62,454 nt of DNA, taken from NCBI GenBank assembly GCA_002360495.1, contig DEQO01000188.1, positions 1 through 62,454 on the forward strand, written 5' to 3'. This DNA is from Flavobacteriales bacterium UBA3364. Its GTDB lineage: Bacteria > Bacteroidota > Bacteroidia > Flavobacteriales_F > PHOS-HE28. Positions 17,407 through 25,199 of the stretch are shown in pieces; within the stretch, counting starts at the first letter, position 1, and each line of letters starts with the position of its first letter. The notes under the pieces were generated by a model. That model was not told the origin of the DNA. It ran no database searches and saw only the letters and a program-made list of their open reading frames with translations. Both the position numbers and the translations under genes were made by a program.

Positions 17407-18343
17407 GGTAGGGTAGGATGACGAAGTAGAGGATCACGAAGGTGAGCGAAAGACCGATGATGGCCAATGAAGCGTAGGACGGCATCTCCAGCGCATGGCG
17501 TGTGACGAACGATTCCAGGAAACCGGCGATAATGAAGATCGGGACGAGGCCGATCACCACTTTCAACCCCAGCCGTGCGCCGTGCCGGAAGCTCACTCCA
17601 CGGGTATAGGTCCCCGGGAAAAGGAAGCCATTGCCCAAGGCGAATCCTGCCGCGCCGGCGATGATGATGGCCGATATCTCCAACGTTCCGTGGACCCAGA
17701 TCGTGAGCAAGCTTTCCCGCAGCACGCCCTGCTGGTGGAAGAAGTACTGGAATGCGCCCACCATGATACCGTTGTACATGAGCAACAGGCCCGTTCCGAA
17801 CGAGGCGAGCAGGCCTGCGGCGAAGCACAACAAGGCCACGCGAACATTGTTGACGGTGATACCCAGGAACATCCAGCCTTCTTCGCTTCCACCATACACC
17901 GCCATGGGCTCGCCTTTGCGGATGTTCTCCAGCGTCATGTCAACGTAGCCATCACCCATGATCAGCCGCGTGAAGCTCTCATCGTACTTCGCAGAGAGGG
18001 CACCGATCACGGCGAAGAGGGCGAACACGAAGAACGAAAGCGCCAATTGCTTGCGGGTCGCTGCCATAGCCAACGGCACCTCTTCCCGCCAGAAGGAGAT
18101 GAAGCGCCCCCGGGGAACGCGTTGGTTCCGGTAGATATGTTGATGCAAGCGCGACGCCAGCCCGTTCAGGTATACGGGGATGTTGCTCTTCGGATAGAAC
18201 GTCCGCGCATAGGAGAGGTCGTCGTTCAGTTCGATGTACAAGCTGCTGGTCTCGTCCCCGCTCAGTCCGTCCAAACCCTGGATCACCTGTTCAAGCCGCT
18301 GCCATTTGGCTTGGTTGCGTTGGATGAAAGCGGCCTCGCGCAT
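17366..18343 (-). CDS. Stage II sporulation protein M-like membrane protein
   Basis: A 325-residue SpoIIM/DUF95 protein. Sporulation SpoIIM acts in septal peptidoglycan removal, but this homologue is from a non-sporulating phylum, so its role must differ. About 100 cytosolic residues are followed by five helices. Family features include FGTGLLLMYNGIMVGAFQYF and VHGTLEISAIIIAGAAGF. The gene heads the minus-strand operon. A TATGTTTG box ends 8 bp before its ATG, which leaves almost no 5' leader. Confidence 0.9.
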   Translation of the reverse strand: MREAAFIQRNQAKWQRLEQVIQGLDGLSGDETSSLYIELNDDLSYARTFYPKSNIPVYLNGLASRLHQHIYRNQRVPRGRFISFWREEVPLAMAATRKQLALSFFVFALFAVIGALSAKYDESFTRLIMGDGYVDMTLENIRKGEPMAVYGGSEEGWMFLGITVNNVRVALLCFAAGLLASFGTGLLLMYNGIMVGAFQYFFHQQGVLRESLLTIWVHGTLEISAIIIAGAAGFALGNGFLFPGTYTRGVSFRHGARLGLKVVIGLVPIFIIAGFLESFVTRHALEMPSYASLAIIGLSLTFVILYFVILPYHAERRSRPVEPGP

Positions 18344-18350
18344 GCTAGGC

Positions 18351-18358
18351 CAAACATA
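18351..18358 (-). promoter_or_regulatory. -7 box TATGTTTG of the spoIIM-MoxR operon
   Basis: An exact TAnnTTTG match on the minus strand. Its last base is 8 bp before the ATG at 18343, which would make the transcript nearly leaderless. No -33 TTG is visible. Confidence 0.5.
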
Positions 18359-18489
18359 CGGACGAGGTCGTAGTCGGACATTGACCGCTGGATCGCTGGT
18401 CGGTCACGCGACCGGAACGGACCATTGGACGGAAAGGACCTTTGCAACCGCTTATTTTTCCGCCCGGATCGACAAGAAGGATCGCTCAC

Positions 18490-19227
18490 ATGCAGACCAT
18501 CGGAATAGAGACCGCCCAGAACGTCGTGGTGCAGCACGAGATCGCCAGCTTGGGCGACCGCATCGTGGCCTACATCTTCGACGCGCTTGTGCTGGGGGCT
18601 TGGCTTATCTTCCTTGCCATCCTCGTCATCATCTCCATCGATAACGACCCGAGCGGCATCGCCATCGGTATTCTGGTCGTGCTGGCGTTGATCCCTTACC
18701 TGTTCTACCATTTGGTGTGCGAGATCACCATGGATGGCCAGAGCATCGGCAAAAGGGCACGCAAGATCCGGGTTTCCCGTGTCGATGGTGGCCAACCGCG
18801 CATCGGTCAATACCTGCTGCGCTGGGTCCTTCGCCCGATCGATGGGTTCTATTATGTCGGCCTTGTCGTGATCCTGATCAACGGGAAGGGGCAGCGCCTG
18901 GGGGATCTCGCAGCTGGAACCACGGTGGTATCGCTGAAGCCACGCTTGCGCTTGCAGGACACCCTGATGACGGACGTGAAGCCGCAACATCAAGTACGGT
19001 TCCCCGAGTCAGTGCGGTTGAACGATGCACAAGCTGCGCTGATCAAGGAGGTGCTGAACAACTTCAAGGTGGGCAACCGTTCCGAACTATTGCGGGAGAT
19101 GGCCGAGAAAGTGAGCCTTGCCATCGGGAACACGGGATCCGGTCTGTCGCCCGAGGAGTTCCTGCGAGCGGTGTTGCAGGACTACGTGCACCTGACAGGA
19201 CAAGCCGGGCAGGCTACCAGCCGGTAA
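18490..19227 (+). CDS. RDD family membrane protein
   Basis: A 245-residue protein with an RDD domain in its first 140 residues. Features are ASLGDRIVAYIFDALVLGAW (first helix with Arg-Asp), the DGQSIGKRARKIRV loop and the QRLGDLAAGTTVV end. Three membrane helices are likely. The C-terminal 90 residues are soluble. RDD proteins are regular partners of SpoIIM/MoxR clusters, and this one is divergent from that operon by 146 bp. The ATG at 18490 is chosen by the family N terminus. Its 3' end overlaps the convergent gene by 14 bp. Confidence 0.87.
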   Translation: MQTIGIETAQNVVVQHEIASLGDRIVAYIFDALVLGAWLIFLAILVIISIDNDPSGIAIGILVVLALIPYLFYHLVCEITMDGQSIGKRARKIRVSRVDGGQPRIGQYLLRWVLRPIDGFYYVGLVVILINGKGQRLGDLAAGTTVVSLKPRLRLQDTLMTDVKPQHQVRFPESVRLNDAQAALIKEVLNNFKVGNRSELLREMAEKVSLAIGNTGSGLSPEEFLRAVLQDYVHLTGQAGQATSR

Positions 19228-19969
19228 CGAGCAGGCGCCGCGCTCCGTTGATCCCGCAGTGCTGGTATTGGTCATAGGCTTTCGCCGCGCGTTCCCGGAT
19301 CGCTCCATTGCTCTCCCGGGCTACCCATCCGTTCAAAGCCGCCTTCAAGGTGTAAGCTTCGGGTGCCATCAAACCGGTCGTCCAAAGAAGCGGGTACGCG
19401 CCGGTCCTCTGCAGGCTTGGTGCGAAATAGCGCTTGCTGATGCAGGCCAGGATGATCGTCGCACGTTCACGCCGATCGGTGGCGGGGAATTCCTTGTCCA
19501 AGGCGAAGTCCATGAGGCCATCATGCCCCACATAAGCGATCAGGTCAGCGCCGCCGCCGGCGTTGAGGGTCTTGTCTTCCAGGATGATCTTCATCGGGCT
19601 TGCGCCGCTGGCATAGCGCAAGAGATCTTCGGTCGCCTCGCGGATGTTCCGTCCATCGTAGGCATCGGCGACGATGTGGACGGCACTGTCCTTGTGTTTC
19701 CATACAGCGCGGTCAAGAATGTGCGCCACTTCCGGCTTCGGGCAGGCGACGCGGACCCACTCCGCTGAGCGGTCGAAGTGCGTCTTCACACCGTAACCGC
19801 AACCCCAGTAAAGGTTCGTACTTGGCTTCTGGCCGTTCCCGATACCGGCGGGTACCTTGACGATGCCTTGGTACTGGTTGTCGCACAAGGCGACCACGAT
19901 GTGGATCACCCGGGGTTGGGCATACCCATGGGTTGCCAGGAGTAGGAAGGGAAGGTAGCGGAAGCTCAT
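19214..19969 (-). CDS. Secreted protein, possible caspase-like fold
   Basis: A 251-residue protein with a signal peptide (residues 1-18, ending GYAQP). Conserved-looking parts are IHIVVALCDNQYQGI, LYWGCGYGVKTHF and AVHIVADAYDG. Two strand-end motifs, ADLIAYVGHDG (His149) and ATIILACISKR (Cys176), look like the His and Cys dyad of clan CD (caspase, gingipain) peptidases. That reading is an inference: I recognise no named family. The gene overlaps the convergent RDD gene by 14 bp. Confidence 0.65.
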   Translation of the reverse strand: MSFRYLPFLLLATHGYAQPRVIHIVVALCDNQYQGIVKVPAGIGNGQKPSTNLYWGCGYGVKTHFDRSAEWVRVACPKPEVAHILDRAVWKHKDSAVHIVADAYDGRNIREATEDLLRYASGASPMKIILEDKTLNAGGGADLIAYVGHDGLMDFALDKEFPATDRRERATIILACISKRYFAPSLQRTGAYPLLWTTGLMAPEAYTLKAALNGWVARESNGAIRERAAKAYDQYQHCGINGARRLLVTGW

Positions 19970-20108
19970 GGCCGATGAATGCTTTGGATGAGAAGATGTA
20001 ACGCAGGTTCCGGCCGGAAAGCATCATGCCCCCACGGCCCCCCGTATTCGCGGGAAGGACAACGTGGGGGCACTTGTGGCAGGAACCGATCGTCCGGTCC
20101 TGGTGGGA

Positions 20109-20759
20109 TCAACGCATGTCGTTCACTTCCACGCCCGGGAACTTGGCCTTGTCGAAGACGAACAGCGCATCGGCCAGTTCAGGATTGGCGGTGAATTTCT
20201 TCAAGGTGTAGTTCACCGTATTGCCGTCCTTGTAAAGCACTTGGATCGCCTTCGGCTCGACCTTTGCCTTGTCGATGGTGATGATCACGGTATGGAACGC
20301 TTTCTTGGCCGGCTCCAGCGGGAACAGCTTGATCACCTGGGTCATCACACCGGCAGCATCGGCCTTCTCCTCGACAAACGAGCTCTTGAAGCCTTTCTCA
20401 TACTGCGAGAAGAGCTTGCTCGGGTCCAGTTCCTGGTCCATCTCAGCGGGGTCGCTCAGGTTGACCTCATTGCTCTCCTTGTTGTAGGTGTAGAGCGTGG
20501 TCCCGTCGTTGATGATGGTGTTCTTGTCCAGCACCAAGCGGAATTTCTTGCCCTTCACCTTCATGTTGCCCTCTTGCTTCACATCCAGCTTGTCCTTGGT
20601 GTTCTGCAATCGACTGCTGAAATCGGCCTCGAAGCTGGTCCACGCCTTGGACTTGGCCATGAGCTTATCGATGATGGCTTTGCTGCGGGCGTCATCCTGT
20701 GCGGAAATGGGTCCGGCCAGGAAGATCAGCGATGCAAGTAGGAGCAGGGTGTTTTTCAT
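20109..20759 (-). CDS. LolA-like outer-membrane lipoprotein carrier
   Basis: A 216-residue periplasmic protein with a signal peptide (residues 1-20, ending GPISAQ). LolA carries lipoproteins from the inner to the outer membrane. The beta-strand pattern KVKGKKFRLVLDKNTIINDGTTLYTYN and the C-terminal FVFDKAKFPGVEVNDMR are typical of Bacteroidota LolA-like proteins. It has its own good promoter at 20767-20795. Confidence 0.87.
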   Translation of the reverse strand: MKNTLLLLASLIFLAGPISAQDDARSKAIIDKLMAKSKAWTSFEADFSSRLQNTKDKLDVKQEGNMKVKGKKFRLVLDKNTIINDGTTLYTYNKESNEVNLSDPAEMDQELDPSKLFSQYEKGFKSSFVEEKADAAGVMTQVIKLFPLEPAKKAFHTVIITIDKAKVEPKAIQVLYKDGNTVNYTLKKFTANPELADALFVFDKAKFPGVEVNDMR

Positions 20760-20766
20760 GGTGCCG

Positions 20767-20795
20767 CGAAGGTACTCGGGGAGTGACAGGACAAA
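20767..20795 (-). promoter_or_regulatory. Promoter of the lolA-like gene
   Basis: On the minus strand TTTG (20795-20792) is followed after 17 bp by TACCTTCG (20774-20767), one base off TAnnTTTG. The ATG is 7 bp further on. Confidence 0.55.
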
Positions 20796-20856
20796 GGGCG
20801 TGCCAAGGGTCAGGGATCAGGTGGCAGGGGCGGGAGCACGGGCTGGTCCTATAGGC

Positions 20857-20873
20857 CCTGTCCCTGGGACAGG
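20857..20873 (-). other. Perfect inverted repeat after the SET gene
   Basis: CCTGTCCC and GGGACAGG flank a single T. It lies 2 bp past the SET stop codon and has no T tract after it, so it may be an mRNA 3'-end stabiliser and not a normal terminator. Confidence 0.4.
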
Positions 20874-20875
20874 AA

Positions 20876-21394
20876 CTACTTGTTCCAATCGGGGTTGGCT
20901 TTGACGAATGCGCGCAGTTTCTTGCCGTTCAGCATCGTACCGCGGCACTTTGGTGAAGAGCAATGGCAGGCCCAGGTCTTCAAAAGTTCCTTGGTGTAGG
21001 GCACGTCGAATTCGAACCCGTAATCGTACGTGATCTCATCGCCGGGTTTGATGGCGCGACGGGCTTCGATGATCACCTTGTCCTTGCGTGGGTCCCTGTT
21101 CTTGCCCTTGTGCTCGTGCACGAAGGCTTCCGCGTTAGGGTCGCAGCTGCAGTTGATCCACTTTGCGATGTTGCCGCGGATGTTCGCGTTGATGATCCAG
21201 TCCTCGTTCAAGGTGAACAGGAAAGTGTGCCCCGTGCCTAGGTCGCCACGATGATCGCGGTCGGCCTCCGCATGGGTGACGATCTTGCCTTTGTATTCGA
21301 CGATATGCTCGCCTTTGCGGATGGGGGCTGTTGCGACCACACCGCTACCGTGGATCTTGGAACGTCGCTTGGCTATCTTCAAGGTCTTTGCCAT
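20876..21394 (-). CDS. SET domain protein-lysine methyltransferase-like
   Basis: A 172-residue protein consisting of a SET domain plus a post-SET Cys cluster. SET enzymes move a methyl group from SAM to lysine. Motifs are HGSGVVATAPIRKGEHIVEY, the SAM-site segment IAKWINCSCDPN, GDEITYDYGF with its catalytic-type Tyr, and the zinc-type CHCSSPKC. The usual Asn-His pair of the SAM site (NHSC) reads NCSC here. The basic N terminus (KTLKIAKRRSK) may bind DNA or acidic partners. The target is unknown. Cytosolic. Confidence 0.87.
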   Translation of the reverse strand: MAKTLKIAKRRSKIHGSGVVATAPIRKGEHIVEYKGKIVTHAEADRDHRGDLGTGHTFLFTLNEDWIINANIRGNIAKWINCSCDPNAEAFVHEHKGKNRDPRKDKVIIEARRAIKPGDEITYDYGFEFDVPYTKELLKTWACHCSSPKCRGTMLNGKKLRAFVKANPDWNK

Positions 21395-21464
21395 GGGGGC
21401 GCGAAGATCGCAATCGCCGCCGGATGTTCACGGAACCCGATGGATAGTATCGAACAGGACCGCG

Positions 21465-22892
21465 CTAGAAGTATAGTCTGCACACGAACACCGCCGTGAT
21501 CACGCAGGCCAGGTCCGCCAGGAGCATGATACCGAGCGTGTACCGGCTGTCCTTCACGTTAACGCTGCCGAAGTAGAGCGCCACGACATAGAACGTGGTC
21601 TCAGCGGCACCTTGGAACAGACAGCTCAATTGGCCCGTGAGGCTGTCGGCACCGTAGGTCTTCATGGCATCGAGCATGAAGCCACGCGATCCACCTGCGC
21701 TGAAGGGCCTCATCAGGGCCACCGGGATCGCGTCGATAACCCGTTGGTCCACGCCGACCAAGGCCAGCGTCCAGGAAAGGCCGTCCATCACGATCCCCAT
21801 CAAACCGCTGTTGCGGAAGATGCTCAGGGCCGCGAGCATCGCCAGCATGTATGGCAGCACGCGCAGCCCCGTGGTGAAACCATCCTTCGCCCCGTGTACG
21901 AAACTATCGAACAGGTTGGTGCCTTTCTCCGTGAAGTACTTCTCCACTAGGAAGGCGTAGGCCACGATAAGTCCGATGATGGTGAGCAGCATGCCGTTGC
22001 TCAGGTTGTCGGTGAAATGGAACTTGCCAACGCCGGTGAGGCTGGTGATGTAGGCCATCAGGCCGCCGATCACCACGCTGATGCCCAGGACAGCGCCCAT
22101 GACCGGAACATTGAAGAGGTTAATCCGCTGCTTCGCCGAGACCAGGAACAGGGCAACGAGCGTTCCCACGAACGAAGTGATGATGCATGGCACCATGATG
22201 TCGGCCGGATTCGCGGCCCCCTGCGCAGCGCGATATCCGATGATGCTCGTCGGTAGCAACGTCAAACCCGCCGCGTGCAGGCACAGGAACATGATCTGAC
22301 TGTTCGTCGCTCGTTCCTTCGTCGGATTGTCCTCCTGCATGCTCTCCATGGCTTTCAAGCCGAAGGGGGTGGCAGCGCTGTCCAGGCCAAGGAAATTCGC
22401 TGCGAAGTTCAAGGTCATGAAGCCATACGCAGGATGACCCTTGCGGAGTTCGGGGAAAACCCGATGGAAGACGGGTGACAGGAAACGGGCCACCTTTTCC
22501 ATGGCACGCGAATCGATCAAGAGGTTGAGCAGGCCACAGAAGAAAGTGAGGTAGCCGATCAAAGGCAGCCACAGATCGGTGATCGTGTTTCGGCAGGTGG
22601 CGAACAGGCCGTCCGCTGGCTGTGTTCCGACGTTGGCGACCAAAGCGCCGCTCTTGTTCAAGGTGAAGAGCGTATCCCCGCGTTGCACGGCACCGAGATC
22701 CGCACTGCGGATGGCGGCCACCAGCGCGCTGCCGGGGATCATTGTCGTATCCGTTTCCCCGACGACGAGCATTTCCCCCTGTTTTCCGTTGATCAAGCTG
22801 CCCAGGCTGTAGTGGCGGCCAAGGCCGAGCATCACCAGCACATAGCCGATGCTGAGGATGAGCATGAAGGTCCAGAAGCGACTGAGGGCCAT
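21465..22892 (-). CDS. Nucleoside recognition (SpmA/SpmB-like) membrane protein
   Basis: A 475-residue polytopic protein with two Gate/nucleoside-recognition domains, equal to SpmA and SpmB fused. Such proteins look like transporters, and SpmA/B help core dehydration in spores, which cannot apply here. About ten helices are seen. Repeated motifs include NFAANFLGLDSAATPFGLKAM and FSAGGSRGFMLDAM. The ATG at 22892 is chosen because the first membrane helix starts right after it. The substrate is unknown. Confidence 0.87.
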   Translation of the reverse strand: MALSRFWTFMLILSIGYVLVMLGLGRHYSLGSLINGKQGEMLVVGETDTTMIPGSALVAAIRSADLGAVQRGDTLFTLNKSGALVANVGTQPADGLFATCRNTITDLWLPLIGYLTFFCGLLNLLIDSRAMEKVARFLSPVFHRVFPELRKGHPAYGFMTLNFAANFLGLDSAATPFGLKAMESMQEDNPTKERATNSQIMFLCLHAAGLTLLPTSIIGYRAAQGAANPADIMVPCIITSFVGTLVALFLVSAKQRINLFNVPVMGAVLGISVVIGGLMAYITSLTGVGKFHFTDNLSNGMLLTIIGLIVAYAFLVEKYFTEKGTNLFDSFVHGAKDGFTTGLRVLPYMLAMLAALSIFRNSGLMGIVMDGLSWTLALVGVDQRVIDAIPVALMRPFSAGGSRGFMLDAMKTYGADSLTGQLSCLFQGAAETTFYVVALYFGSVNVKDSRYTLGIMLLADLACVITAVFVCRLYF

Positions 22893-23021
22893 GCGGGGTC
22901 CGCCGGAACGTGTGGCGGCAGACAAAGTACCGCGCTGGCCGGATCGGAACTGAGCGGTGGGTGGCCTGCTCGGCGAACAGCATGTTGTGGATGGGCGGTG
23001 AGGGAATGTCCTTTCCCCGGC

Positions 23022-23029
23022 TACCTTCG
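23022..23029 (+). promoter_or_regulatory. -7 box TACCTTCG of the ompA-like gene
   Basis: One base off TAnnTTTG, 27 bp before the ATG at 23057. The same octamer variant is used by the lolA-like gene. Confidence 0.4.
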
Positions 23030-23056
23030 GCTCATCATTTCTGAAAAGACGCTGAC

Positions 23057-23944
23057 ATGAAACGTGCGATCCTTTGTTCCTTGAGCCTGGTGCTCCTCCT
23101 TTCTTCCTGCGTATCCAAGAAGAAATACGCGGCGATACAGGCATCCAATGAGACCTTGAACAGTAAGTTGGACGAGGCGAACCGTGCGCTGGAGGATTGC
23201 AAGAACGGCAAGGCCGCAGCCGACACCCGCATCGCAACGTTGGAAACGAGCAACGAGCACCTGAAACAACAGGTGAGCGAGATGAGCGTGACCAACCAGG
23301 CGCTTTTGAACAACGTGGGCAATATGGCCACCCTGTCCGCCAAAGAAGCCGAGAACCTGGAGAAGTCCTTGGAGAGCATCAGGGAGAAGGACCTGCAGAT
23401 CCGCAACCTGCGCGATGCCATGACAAAGCAGGACTCCATCACCCTCGCGCTCGTGGTGAGCCTTAAGAGCTCCTTGGGCAACCTCAACGACACGGATGTC
23501 ACCGTGAACGTGGAGAAGAGCGTGGTGTTCATCTCCCTCAGCGATAAGATGGTCTTCACCAGTGGCAGCACCAGCATTTCACCACGAGCGAAGGAAGTGC
23601 TTTCGAAAGTGGCCACCGTGGTGAACGCCAAGCCCGAAATGGAGGTCTTGGTGGAAGGTCACACGGACAACGTGCCGGTCAGTAAGGAATGTATCAAGGA
23701 CAACTGGGACCTTAGCGTACTACGCGCCGTGGCGATCACGCGTGTCCTGCAGAAGGATTTCGGCGTGGAACCAGCACGTATCACCGCTGGCGGCCGCTCG
23801 GAATATGTACCGCTGGCCGCGAATGATACACCGGAGAACCGCAGCACCAACCGCCGGACCCGCATCGTGATCATGCCCAAGATCGACGAGTTCTACAAGA
23901 TGGTCGAAGAGGGAATGAAGCAGGCGTCGGAGGAACAGAAGTAG
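23057..23944 (+). CDS. OmpA family lipoprotein with coiled coil
   Basis: A 295-residue lipoprotein. The lipobox LLLSSC (Cys18) follows a short signal. Residues 25-135 are a coiled coil, and residues 150-275 form an OmpA_C peptidoglycan-binding domain with VFISLSDKMVF, EVLVEGHTDNVP and NRRTRIVIMPK. It probably ties the outer membrane to the cell wall. A single-gene unit with promoter box at 23022. Confidence 0.92.
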   Translation: MKRAILCSLSLVLLLSSCVSKKKYAAIQASNETLNSKLDEANRALEDCKNGKAAADTRIATLETSNEHLKQQVSEMSVTNQALLNNVGNMATLSAKEAENLEKSLESIREKDLQIRNLRDAMTKQDSITLALVVSLKSSLGNLNDTDVTVNVEKSVVFISLSDKMVFTSGSTSISPRAKEVLSKVATVVNAKPEMEVLVEGHTDNVPVSKECIKDNWDLSVLRAVAITRVLQKDFGVEPARITAGGRSEYVPLAANDTPENRSTNRRTRIVIMPKIDEFYKMVEEGMKQASEEQK

Positions 23945-23976
23945 AACGCTGGGAAGGCCGGACCTTTCCCGTCCAT

Positions 23977-24789
23977 CTAGTGTGTCGAGCCCATGGCCAC
24001 GAGCCCGTAGACCATGGGCAATTTCCCCTCCAAGCCTTTGATGCGGTAAAGGCCGTCATCACCCTTTACGGTGTTGTTGAAGCAATCATGCGGTGAACCG
24101 TCGATCTCGACGATCCGTTCGAGGCGTAGTCCGTTATCCAGCAAGGCCGATAGGACCTCGGCGAGATCGTGGTTCCAGCAGTAGGAGGAGAGCTTGATCT
24201 CCGCATAACGGTCGGCATAACTCCCTTGTTCTTCCTCCACGATCCGCTCGCGGTTGAAATAGGAGTAGGCCGGATGGGTGAAATCGTTGTCGTACATCCA
24301 GAGGACGGGATGGAACTCCACGAACACGAAACGCCCACCAGGCTTCAAATAGCGTTGGATGTTCGCCGCCCAAGGCTTCAGGTCGGGCAACCAGCCGACC
24401 GTGCCGAAGCTCGTGAAGACGATATCGAAGATCCCATCCAGTTCCGGAACGTGATCGATCACGTTGCCGATCACCCATTCTGCTTTGAGGCCGCACCGCG
24501 CGGTCAGTTTACGGGCTTCGTCGATCGCTGTGTCCGACAGGTCCAGGCCGGTGACCTCCGCACCCATCCGCGCGAGGGACAACGTATCCTGCCCGAAATG
24601 GCATTGAAGATGGAGGATCCGCTTACCGCGTACGTCGCCCAACAATTCGAGTTCAAGGGCGGATAGTGAATTGCGGCCGCTGACGAAGCTCTCGACATCG
24701 TAGAATTCGGAAACCACGTGCAACAGTGTACGGGCATTCCAAGCGGCCCGGTTGGCCTCGAATGCACGGGTGTGTTCTGTTCGGTCCAT
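23977..24789 (-). CDS. Class I SAM-dependent methyltransferase
   Basis: A 270-residue methyltransferase. Motif I is ILHLQCHFGQDTLSLARMGA (about residues 65-84), then VTGLDLSDTAIDEAR, FDIVFTSFGTVGWLPD and YLKPGGRFVFVEFHP. The motif order and the late EFHPVLWMYD resemble small-molecule methyltransferases. The substrate is unknown. The ATG at 24789 (MDRTEHTRAF) is preferred over one nine codons upstream. The gene stands alone. Confidence 0.86.
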   Translation of the reverse strand: MDRTEHTRAFEANRAAWNARTLLHVVSEFYDVESFVSGRNSLSALELELLGDVRGKRILHLQCHFGQDTLSLARMGAEVTGLDLSDTAIDEARKLTARCGLKAEWVIGNVIDHVPELDGIFDIVFTSFGTVGWLPDLKPWAANIQRYLKPGGRFVFVEFHPVLWMYDNDFTHPAYSYFNRERIVEEEQGSYADRYAEIKLSSYCWNHDLAEVLSALLDNGLRLERIVEIDGSPHDCFNNTVKGDDGLYRIKGLEGKLPMVYGLVAMGSTH

Positions 24790-25199
24790 GACCTGGTCTT
24801 CTTGGCTTTCCGGCACGGTTCAGGCTACCCTGGGGTCATCCACGTCCACGTGCTGGCACGAGACCAGCGATCCCGATGTGGACCCGGTGCTAGCTGTTTG
24901 GCCGTTGTGTTCGGTCCTGAGGCATACGTATGGGTGACATCGTGCGTCGTGCTGAATATGCCAGTGGAACGTATGAAAGCGCAAGAGGTCTCTGCGTTGC
25001 AGTCCTCCAGCGCACCGTTCGCCCGGTTCACGGGAAGCTGCAAGTTTGGCGCTGAAGGGATCTCTTCCTTGTTCTTCCAACCGCACCTTCCGGCCGCCTC
25101 AGTGATCGGGAGGATGTGGTCCATTGTCGGCATTTCCACGTGATGTTCTTGAAGTGAAGATAGGGACCGGGTCGCCAACACACACTGCACCTTCGGTCC
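24790..25199. other. 410-bp gap without a recognised gene
   Basis: Divergent promoter region between the methyltransferase and the GT-C-like gene. Open frames cross it on both strands, but their composition does not look like protein and no start, signal peptide or domain supports them. I see no strong hairpin or clear TAnnTTTG box. Confidence 0.5.
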
